Positions 7,533-13,597 of a stretch of DNA of 19,535 nucleotides are shown piece after piece (the first letter of the stretch is position 1; each line of letters opens with the position of its first letter). The position numbers and the translations under genes were made by a program. Origin of the DNA: an uncultured Clostridia bacterium (lineage in GTDB: Bacteria > Bacillota > Clostridia > Oscillospirales > Acutalibacteraceae); contig CANQGN010000010.1 of assembly GCA_947623215.1 (NCBI GenBank), positions 1 through 19,535 of the forward strand, written 5' to 3'. The notes under the pieces are model-generated. The model saw only the letters and a program-made list of their open reading frames with translations, did no database searches and was not told the origin of the DNA.

Positions 7533-7724
7533 CGCTCGGTAAGTTGGTGCAACGGCGGGCGGTTCGTGCGCGGCGAAGGACAATTTCTCGAATGGCAACT
7601 TTTTCCTTGCGGGCACGGAGAAAGATTGAAATCCGAGCCCTGCGCGGGGCAGGTCAACTTCTCGGACAGTCGCTTTTTTCTGCACGAACGAGAAGAAATT
7701 CGCTCCCCGTCGGTGCGGGCAAAA
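7533..7724. repeat. Modular intergenic repeat, copy 2 (order A-C-B-D)
   Basis: Module A (7533-7573), C (7566-7635, overlapping A by the shared GTGCGCGG), B (7653-7700) and D (7709-7724) match 5225-5415 in the same orientation, but B and C are swapped. In this copy module B has a clear stem: CTTCTCG (7658-7664) with CGAGAAG (7689-7695). It begins 6 bases after the permease stop. Together the copies flank the three-gene operon as direct repeats about 2.3 kb apart. The rest of the 449-base gap 7528-7976 holds about 70 unexplained bases (7725-7797), a terminator and the dnaB promoter. Confidence 0.85.
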
Positions 7725-7797
7725 CGCCGCCGGTTGCGGCGGGCCGCCCCGCGCTTACCGTTTTCCGGCTTTCCAATTATCAAAACCACGTCTCAGC

Positions 7798-7835
7798 AAA
7801 AACCCGGCGGGGGGCGCTTCCTCCGCCGGGTTTTT
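7798..7835 (+). terminator. Terminator of the gntR-ABC operon
   Basis: AAAAACCCGGCGG (7798-7810) pairs perfectly with CCGCCGGGTTTTT (7823-7835) around a 12-base loop. The A-run on the left and T-run on the right make it potentially active in both directions. It lies about 270 bases after the permease stop, beyond the repeat copy, so that repeat is probably transcribed. Confidence 0.87.
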
Positions 7836-7887
7836 GGTCTGCTCCCCCGCTGCCGCCCGCGATTTTTGAAAATTTGCCCTTTTCACA

Positions 7888-7917
7888 TTGACAGCGGCGG
7901 CCGCTTTATGATACAAT
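7888..7917 (+). promoter_or_regulatory. Sigma-A promoter for dnaB and the downstream genes
   Basis: TTGACA (7888-7893) and TACAAT (7912-7917) with an 18-base spacer, plus an extended -10 TGA immediately before TACAAT (TG at 7909-7910). A GCCGCC/GGCGGC hairpin (7948-7953 with 7957-7962) sits just ahead of the GGGGAGG ribosome site at 7963-7969 and partly crowds it, which could moderate dnaB translation. Confidence 0.87.
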
Positions 7918-7976
7918 AAAATGACCATTTAAGAAAACCCAAAAAAGGCCGCCGCAGGCGGCGGGGAGGCGGGCGC

Positions 7977-9341
7977 ATGGCAGAGTGGAACGACAATTTT
8001 GAAGGGGCTTCTATGCCCTACAGCTTAGAGAACGAGCAGTCGGTGCTGGGCGCCGTTTTGCTGGACCCCGCCTGTATGCGCGACGAGGCGGTGGCCGACC
8101 TGCGGCCGGAGCATTTTTATCTGCCGCAGCATAAGGCCATTTTCGGCGCCATGGCGGCCATGGACGCGCTGGGCAAGCCGCTGGACTTTGTAACCATTTT
8201 AGAGCAGCTGCGGGGCGAGGGCGTTTACGAGCAGGCGGGCGGCAAAGAGTACTTAACCCAGCTGGCCCAGCTGGTGCCCTCGGTGCAAAACGTGGGCGCC
8301 TATGCCGAGGCGGTGCTGGAAAAATTCTATATTCGCTCGCTCATTGAGGCCGGGCGCGAAACGGTGCGGGCGGCGCAGGAGTCGGTAGATTCGGCCGATT
8401 TGCAAATCGACGCCGCCGAGCAGCGCATTTACAACATTCGCCAGCGGCGCGACACCACCGGCCTTGTGCGGTTAAACGAGATTTTAACCAACGAAACGCT
8501 GGAACGCTTAAGCAAAATGGACGACCCCGTGCAGCGCAAGGAATTGCAGGGCATTCCCACCGGGCTTTCCACGCTGGACGCCATTATCGGCGGGCTGCAC
8601 CGCTCTGACCTTATTATCATCGGCGCCCGGCCGGGCGTGGGCAAAACCAGCCTCATTTTAAACATGGCCCGCCATATTTGCGTGAATTTACACCGCAAGG
8701 TGGCCTTTTTCTCGCTGGAAATGTCGCGCGACCAGCTGGCCCAGCGGCTGCTGGCCTTTGACGCGGCAATTGATATTTCCCGCCTGCGGCAGGGCGGCCT
8801 TACCAGTGAGGAGTGGGACCGGGTGACCACCGCTACCTCCGCCCTTTACCCGGCGGAGCTGTACGTAGACGAAACCTCGGCCATTACGGTGCAAAAAATC
8901 AAGGGCAAGCTGCGCCGTATGCGGCCGGATTTGGTTTTTATTGATTATTTGCAGCTGCTGCAACCCACCGGCCGGGCCGAAAACCGGGTGCAGCAGGTGT
9001 CTGAAATGACCCGGGAGCTCAAAATTATGGCCAAAGAGCTCAACATTCCGGTGGTGGTCTGCTCCCAGCTCTCGCGCGCGGGGCAGGCGCGGGGCACTTC
9101 TCACCTGCCGCAGCTGTCCGATTTGCGCGAGTCGGGCTCCATTGAGCAAGACGCCGACGTGGTGCTGCTGCTCCACCGGCCGCATTATTACGAGCTGACC
9201 GAGCAAAATACCGAGGCCGACCCGGGCGAGGCCAAGTGCATTGTGGCCAAAAACCGCCACGGCGCCACCGAAAACGCCCGCCTGCGGTGGGACGGCCGCT
9301 TTGCCAAATTTGTAGCGCAGGAAGATACGTTAGATGAATAA
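7977..9341 (+). CDS. dnaB: Replicative DNA helicase DnaB
   Basis: A 454-residue hexameric 5'-3' helicase (DnaC in Bacillus naming) that unwinds DNA at the fork and recruits primase. ATG 7977 follows GGGGAGG by 7 bases; a second ATG (8013) just before PYSLENEQSVLG is possible but has no comparable ribosome site. The N-terminal domain (about 12-115) opens with SLENEQSVLGAVLLDP, the family hallmark, and includes PEHFYLPQHKAIF. The RecA-like motor (about 180-450) has Walker A GARPGVGKTS (216-225) and Walker B DLVFIDYLQLL (D323). It also contains FFSLEMS and the SDLRESGSIEQDADVV segment. Length is normal. It heads a tightly packed gene run with tilS overlapping its end, and the extended -10 promoter at 7888-7917 should serve it. 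Confidence 0.98.
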   Translation: MAEWNDNFEGASMPYSLENEQSVLGAVLLDPACMRDEAVADLRPEHFYLPQHKAIFGAMAAMDALGKPLDFVTILEQLRGEGVYEQAGGKEYLTQLAQLVPSVQNVGAYAEAVLEKFYIRSLIEAGRETVRAAQESVDSADLQIDAAEQRIYNIRQRRDTTGLVRLNEILTNETLERLSKMDDPVQRKELQGIPTGLSTLDAIIGGLHRSDLIIIGARPGVGKTSLILNMARHICVNLHRKVAFFSLEMSRDQLAQRLLAFDAAIDISRLRQGGLTSEEWDRVTTATSALYPAELYVDETSAITVQKIKGKLRRMRPDLVFIDYLQLLQPTGRAENRVQQVSEMTRELKIMAKELNIPVVVCSQLSRAGQARGTSHLPQLSDLRESGSIEQDADVVLLLHRPHYYELTEQNTEADPGEAKCIVAKNRHGATENARLRWDGRFAKFVAQEDTLDE

Positions 9342-10707
9342 TCCCGCAAGGGCGGAGGACCCGCTGCTTACCCGTTTTAGACAAACGCTTCAAAAAACCG
9401 CCATGCTGCGCCCGGGCGACCGGGTTACGGTGGCGCTTTCGGGCGGGGCGGATTCTATGACCCTGCTTTGGCTGCTCTTTGCGCTGCGGCAGGAGCTGTC
9501 GCTTTCGCTCTACGCCGCCCACCTGAACCACGGCCTGCGGGGGGCGGAGGCCGACCGCGACGAAGCGCTGGTGCGCCGCCGCTGCGAGCAGCTGGGGGTG
9601 CCCCTTACCGTTCGCCGGGTGGATTTGCCCGCCCTTTGCCAACCGGGCGAAGGGGTAGAGGCCGCCGGCCGCCGGGTGCGCTACGCCTTTTTAGAAGAGG
9701 CGGAACCGCAGGGCTTGATTGCCACCGCCCACAACGCCAACGACAATGCCGAAACGGTGCTCATGCACCTGCTGCGGGGCAGCGGCCTTACGGGGCTGTG
9801 CGGCATTGCGCCGGTGCGCGGCCGCATTATTCGCCCGCTGCTGGGCGAACCGAGAGATGAAATTCTCGCCTGCTGCGAGCGGCAGGGCATTCCCTTTGCG
9901 GAGGATTCTACCAATGGGGACGAGCGCTATTTGCGCAACGCCCTGCGCCGCCGCCTGCTGCCGCAGTTTACCCGGCATAACCCCGCTTTTTTGCAGGCGG
10001 TCGAGCGGCTTACAGAGTCCGCCCGGCGCGACCTTCACTATTTGCAAAGCGCGGGGGAAACACTGCTGCAAAACGCCGCGCTGCCCGGCGGCTACTCGGT
10101 GGCCGTGTTGCTTGCGGCCCACCCCGCCCCCCGGGCCTACGCCCTCCGCCAGGCGCTGGCTGGCGCCCTTGGCCAAACGCCGGAGGCCGCGGCGGTAGAC
10201 CGGGTAGAGGCGCTGCTGCAAACCGGCGGGCGGTGCTCGCTGCCCGGCGGCTGTACGGCGGCCGTGCTGCGGGGGCGGCTTTCTCTCGCGCCACCGCCCA
10301 CGCCGCCAGAGTCTCTTTGCCTGCCGGTTGCGCCGGGCGAGCGGGTGCCGGTACGCGGCGGGGTGTTTGAGCTCACCCCGGGCGGGAGAGTTTGCAATTT
10401 GTTAACAACTAACGCCCTCGACTGTGATACAATAGGACAGCATTTGCACCTGCGCCACCGCCAAAGCGGCGACGCCATTACCCTGCCCGCCCGCCGGTGC
10501 ACCAAATCGCTCAAAAAACTCTTTAGCGAAATGGGCTTAACGGCCGCCGAGCGGGCGCAGCGGCTGGTGCTGTGCGATGAAACCGGCCTTTTGTGGGTAG
10601 AGGGCGTGGGCTGCGACGCCCGCTGCGCGGTAAGCGAACACACCCGGCGCACGCTCACCCCCCGGTGGCTGCCCGCGACGGAACACAAGGAGGAACCGCC
10701 ATGCTGA
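9334..10707 (+). CDS. tilS: tRNA(Ile)-lysidine synthetase TilS
   Basis: A 457-residue cytoplasmic enzyme that uses ATP to attach lysine to C34 of tRNA-Ile(CAU), so that it reads AUA codons; normally essential. The N-terminal ATP-pyrophosphatase domain carries the PP-loop SGGADS (36-41), then HLNHGLRGAEADRDE and AHNANDNAETVLMHLLRG, where the family often has an HxxDD pattern. The middle and C-terminal tRNA-binding domains follow, and the C-terminal TilS domain runs from about 365 to 450 (LRHRQSGDAI ... KSLKKLFSEMGL). The ATG at 9334 lies inside the end of dnaB (8-base overlap), with no strong ribosome site, so translation is likely coupled. The 3' end overlaps hpt by 7 bases. A locally AT-rich stretch near 10391-10433 may hold an internal promoter. 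Confidence 0.96.
   Translation: MNNPARAEDPLLTRFRQTLQKTAMLRPGDRVTVALSGGADSMTLLWLLFALRQELSLSLYAAHLNHGLRGAEADRDEALVRRRCEQLGVPLTVRRVDLPALCQPGEGVEAAGRRVRYAFLEEAEPQGLIATAHNANDNAETVLMHLLRGSGLTGLCGIAPVRGRIIRPLLGEPRDEILACCERQGIPFAEDSTNGDERYLRNALRRRLLPQFTRHNPAFLQAVERLTESARRDLHYLQSAGETLLQNAALPGGYSVAVLLAAHPAPRAYALRQALAGALGQTPEAAAVDRVEALLQTGGRCSLPGGCTAAVLRGRLSLAPPPTPPESLCLPVAPGERVPVRGGVFELTPGGRVCNLLTTNALDCDTIGQHLHLRHRQSGDAITLPARRCTKSLKKLFSEMGLTAAERAQRLVLCDETGLLWVEGVGCDARCAVSEHTRRTLTPRWLPATEHKEEPPC
10425..10433 (+). promoter_or_regulatory. Candidate extended -10 promoter inside tilS, ahead of hpt-ftsH
   Basis: TGATACAAT at 10425-10433 is identical to the dnaB extended -10 element (7909-7917). It lies in an unusually AT-rich patch of an otherwise GC-rich gene. 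There is no convincing -35 at 16-18 bases; TTGTTA at 10399-10404 is too far (23 bases). It lies 268 bases before the hpt start and could supply hpt-ftsH separately. Confidence 0.35.
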
Positions 10708-11240
10708 AAGATTTGGAAACCGTTTACTATTCCGCCGAACAGCTGCAAGAAATCGTGCAGGGGCTGGGGCGGCGCATCAGCGAAGACTACGCCGGTAAAA
10801 CGCCCATTTTGGTGAGCATTTTAAAGGGTTCGGTGGTCTTTATGGCCGATTTAATGCGGGCGGTCACCATTCCCTGCGAAATTGACTTTATGGCCGTCTC
10901 CAGCTACGGCTCCAAGGCAGAGACCTCTGGCGTGGTGAAGCTGGAAAAAGATTTGGACCGTAAAATAGAGGGTCGCCACCTTATTATTGTAGAAGATATT
11001 CTCGATTCCGGCATGACCCTATCCTATATCATTCAATTGTTAGAGGCCCGCCACCCGGCCAGCGTGCGCATTTGCACGTTGTTTGACAAACCCGCCCGCC
11101 GCCAGGTGCCGGTGCACGCGGCTTACGCCGGCGCCGAGGTGCCGGACGAATTCATTGTCGGCTACGGGCTGGATTATAACGAACAATACCGCAACTTGCC
11201 GTTTATCGGCGTACTAAAACGGGAAATCTATAACGGTTAA
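10701..11240 (+). CDS. hpt: Hypoxanthine phosphoribosyltransferase
   Basis: A 179-residue purine salvage enzyme converting hypoxanthine or guanine plus PRPP to IMP or GMP. ATG 10701 is chosen because AAGGAGG (10687-10693) sits 7 bases upstream and the protein then has the usual length. The frame is open further upstream to a TTG at 10593, but that would add 36 residues unlike the family. The PRPP loop reads V-E-D-I-L-D-S-G-M-T at 97-106, the flexible-loop region holds SSYGSKAETSG, and the N-terminal part has LVSILKGSVVFMADL. It overlaps the end of tilS by 7 bases and is followed 21 bases later by ftsH, the conserved tilS-hpt-ftsH order of Firmicutes. Confidence 0.97.
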   Translation: MLKDLETVYYSAEQLQEIVQGLGRRISEDYAGKTPILVSILKGSVVFMADLMRAVTIPCEIDFMAVSSYGSKAETSGVVKLEKDLDRKIEGRHLIIVEDILDSGMTLSYIIQLLEARHPASVRICTLFDKPARRQVPVHAAYAGAEVPDEFIVGYGLDYNEQYRNLPFIGVLKREIYNG

Positions 11241-11261
11241 CCGCTGCTACGGAGGGATTGC

Positions 11262-13124
11262 ATGAATAAAAATGTACGCAACGTGTTGCTCTTTGTGGGC
11301 ATACCGCTGCTGGTTATTTTGGCGGCCGTGGCCGCCATGGGGCAGTTTCAGCAAACGCAGGCGCCGGAGTATTCGTCTATTGTAGAAAAATTTTACGACG
11401 GCGAGATAGACAGTTTTACCTTAAATCTCACCTCCGGCCATTTGGAGTATCACGAGGCGGGCACCCCCCCGACTCAGCTGCAAGTGTACGAGGTGCCGGA
11501 CGTTACGGTGTTTTATAACGACGTGGGCGATTTGCTGAAAGCGCAGTATACCGACGCCGAAACCACCGGGGAGGCCATTTCGTACAACTACACGGTCAAC
11601 AAAACCTCCTGGCTTGTCAGTATGCTGCCCACGCTGCTGCTCATTGCCGCGCTCTTTTTCTTCTGGTTCTTTATGATGCGCCGCATGAGCGCCGGCATAG
11701 GCGGCGACAAGGCCATGAGCTTCGGCAAGGCGCGTTATAAAAAGGTAGACAGTAAAAAGAAAACCACCTTTGCCGACGTGGCCGGCGCCGACGAAGAAAA
11801 AGAAGAGCTGGCCGAAATTGTGGAATTTTTAAAGTCGCCCGCCCGCTTTAACGACATGGGCGCCCGCATTCCCAAAGGCGTGCTGCTGGTGGGCCCGCCC
11901 GGTACCGGTAAAACGCTGCTGGCCCGCGCCGTTGCGGGCGAGGCCGGGGTGCCCTTCTTTACCATTTCGGGTTCGGACTTTGTAGAAATGTTTGTGGGCA
12001 TGGGGGCCTCGCGCGTGCGCGACCTCTTTAACGAAGCCAAAAAAAGCGCCCCCGCCATTGTGTTTATAGACGAAATCGACGCCGTCGGCCGCCAGCGCGG
12101 CACCGGCCTTGGCGGCGGGCACGACGAACGCGAGCAAACCCTGAACCAGCTGCTGGTAGAGATGGACGGCTTTGGCCCCAACGAGGGGGTTATTGTAATG
12201 GCCGCCACCAACCGGTCAGACGTGCTGGACCCCGCCCTGCTGCGCCCCGGCCGGTTTGACCGCCAAATTGTGGTGGGTTACCCGGACGTGAAGGGCCGCG
12301 AGGCCATTTTGCGGGTGCACGCCCGCGGCAAGCCGCTGGGGCCGGACGTTGACCTTTCGGTGATTGCCCGCACCACCGCCGGTTTTACCGGCGCGGATTT
12401 GGAGAATTTGCTCAACGAAGCTGCCTTAATGGCCGCCCGCAAGAAGGCCCGCGCCATTGTGGAAAGCGACATTGAAGAAGCCACCGTGCGGGTGATGATG
12501 GGCGTAGAGAAAAAGTCCCGGGTCATCAGCGAAAAAGACAAGCTGCTTACCAGCTACCACGAGGCGGGGCACGCCATTGTCTCGTACTACCTGCCCACGC
12601 AGGACGAAGTGCACCAAATCTCCATTATTCCCCGCGGCATGGCGGCGGGCTACACCATGTACCGCCCGGCAGACGACCAGTCGCATGTGTCGCGCACCCA
12701 GTTAAAAGAGCAAATCTGCTCGCTGCTGGGCGGCCGCGTGGCCGAGGCGCTGACCCAAAACGACATTTGCACCGGCGCCTCCAACGACATTCAGCGGGCG
12801 ACCGAAATTGCCCAAAAAATGGTCATGAAATACGGCATGAGCGAAAAGCTGGGCCCGGTGCTTTACGGCAACCACCACGAAGAGGTCTTTTTGGGGCGCG
12901 ACTTTAACTCTACCCCCACTTACTCTGACGAAGTAGCCGCCGCCATTGACGCCGAAATTAAAGCGCTGGTAGAGGAAGGCTACAACCACGCGCAGCAAAT
13001 TTTGACCGACCACATGAAAAAGCTGCACGAGATTGCGAAGTTCCTCTTTGAGCATGAAAAAATGGACGCCGACGCCTTCCGCGCCGCCATGGAGCAGACT
13101 CCGGCGCCCGTGCAGGCAGAATAA
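11262..13124 (+). CDS. ftsH: ATP-dependent zinc metalloprotease FtsH
   Basis: A 620-residue membrane-anchored AAA+ protease that degrades misassembled membrane proteins and short-lived regulators. ATG 11262 follows GGAGGG (11251-11256). There are two transmembrane helices (about 7-27 and 114-136) around a short extracytoplasmic domain, then the AAA+ module with Walker A GPPGTGKT (211-218), Walker B IVFIDEIDAVG and the second region of homology ending in RPGRFDRQI. The peptidase domain has the zinc motif H-E-A-G-H at 433-437, with D509 in TGASNDIQRAT as the probable third ligand. Length is normal. Transcription probably continues from hpt (21-base gap) into the small DUF1858 gene (35-base gap). 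Confidence 0.98.
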   Translation: MNKNVRNVLLFVGIPLLVILAAVAAMGQFQQTQAPEYSSIVEKFYDGEIDSFTLNLTSGHLEYHEAGTPPTQLQVYEVPDVTVFYNDVGDLLKAQYTDAETTGEAISYNYTVNKTSWLVSMLPTLLLIAALFFFWFFMMRRMSAGIGGDKAMSFGKARYKKVDSKKKTTFADVAGADEEKEELAEIVEFLKSPARFNDMGARIPKGVLLVGPPGTGKTLLARAVAGEAGVPFFTISGSDFVEMFVGMGASRVRDLFNEAKKSAPAIVFIDEIDAVGRQRGTGLGGGHDEREQTLNQLLVEMDGFGPNEGVIVMAATNRSDVLDPALLRPGRFDRQIVVGYPDVKGREAILRVHARGKPLGPDVDLSVIARTTAGFTGADLENLLNEAALMAARKKARAIVESDIEEATVRVMMGVEKKSRVISEKDKLLTSYHEAGHAIVSYYLPTQDEVHQISIIPRGMAAGYTMYRPADDQSHVSRTQLKEQICSLLGGRVAEALTQNDICTGASNDIQRATEIAQKMVMKYGMSEKLGPVLYGNHHEEVFLGRDFNSTPTYSDEVAAAIDAEIKALVEEGYNHAQQILTDHMKKLHEIAKFLFEHEKMDADAFRAAMEQTPAPVQAE

Positions 13125-13159
13125 ATCAAAAAAACGGTAAAACAGAAAGGACGTTTGCT

Positions 13160-13348
13160 ATGGACATTACCAAAGAAACCATTATTGGAGACATTTTGGA
13201 GGCCAAGCCCGAAGCGGCCGAAGTGCTGCTGGAAATGGGTATGCACTGCCTCGGCTGCCCCTCTGCGCGGGGCGAAAGCCTGGCGGACGCCTGCGCCGTG
13301 CACGGCGTAGACGCCGACGAAATCGCAGAGAAGATCAATGCGTTATAA
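13160..13348 (+). CDS. DUF1858 / hybrid-cluster-protein-associated redox disulfide domain protein
   Basis: A 62-residue single-domain protein. ATG 13160 follows AGAAAGG (13144-13150). It opens with MDITKETIIGDILEAKPEAAEVLLEMG and carries a CxxC pair in HCLGCPSARGESL, the pattern of DUF1858 proteins and of the redox disulfide domain associated with hybrid cluster protein (also found at the N-terminus of iron-sulfur repair protein ScdA). These small proteins are thought to take part in redox or iron-sulfur chemistry; no enzyme reaction is established. No hybrid cluster protein gene is nearby: it trails ftsH by 35 bases and is probably in the same transcript, ahead of a terminator. Confidence 0.9.
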   Translation: MDITKETIIGDILEAKPEAAEVLLEMGMHCLGCPSARGESLADACAVHGVDADEIAEKINAL

Positions 13349-13405
13349 GTAGGTTTGCACCCGGGTTTACCGGACAACCAAACCCTGTTCCACCCCTCGT
13401 TGATT

Positions 13406-13456
13406 AAGCAAACCCCTGCCGGATTCTTCCAAAAATTCGGCGGGGGTTTTGCTTTT
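13406..13456 (+). terminator. Terminator of the dnaB-ftsH-DUF1858 block
   Basis: AAGCAAACCCCTGCCGG (from 13406) pairs with CGGCGGGGGTTTTGCTT (to 13454) with one bulge and two G-T pairs; the 3' arm and tail are T-rich (GGGGTTTTGCTTTT). It lies about 60 bases after the DUF1858 stop, facing the convergent esterase gene. Confidence 0.82.
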
Positions 13457-13524
13457 GGTTAGAAAACGGGGAACTTCCCCGCCGGTTTTATTTGGGCGTG
13501 GCGGCAAGGGAAAAGGGGAAAAGA

Positions 13525-13571
13525 AAAAGCAAAACCCCCGACCTGCGGCAAATAGCCGGGGGTCGGGGGTT
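13525..13571 (-). terminator. Terminator of the minus-strand esterase gene
   Basis: AACCCCCGACC (13533-13543) pairs perfectly with GGTCGGGGGTT (13561-13571). On the minus strand the stem is followed by TTTTGCTTTTTCTT. It lies 26 bases past the esterase stop. Its tail segment 13525-13540 is the exact reverse complement of 13441-13456 in the facing terminator. Confidence 0.8.
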
Positions 13572-13597
13572 GGTTGATTCGCGTTTTGTTTCGCCGG

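Noticed and set aside
7527..7919. A 130-residue reading frame starting at an ATG that overlaps the permease TGA (TGATG)
   Set aside because: The overlap looks like translational coupling, but the frame runs through the intergenic repeat, the terminator and the dnaB promoter, and its product is low-complexity Arg/Gly-rich with no domain pattern. Better explained by the repeat.
10593..10700. Upstream TTG start extending hpt by 36 residues
   Set aside because: No ribosome site there and it lies deep inside tilS; ATG 10701 has AAGGAGG 7 bases upstream and gives the family length.
13352..13384. Possible hairpin GGTTTG/CAAACC just after DUF1858
   Set aside because: Only 6 outer pairs with a poorly paired interior and no T-run; the real terminator is at 13406-13456.
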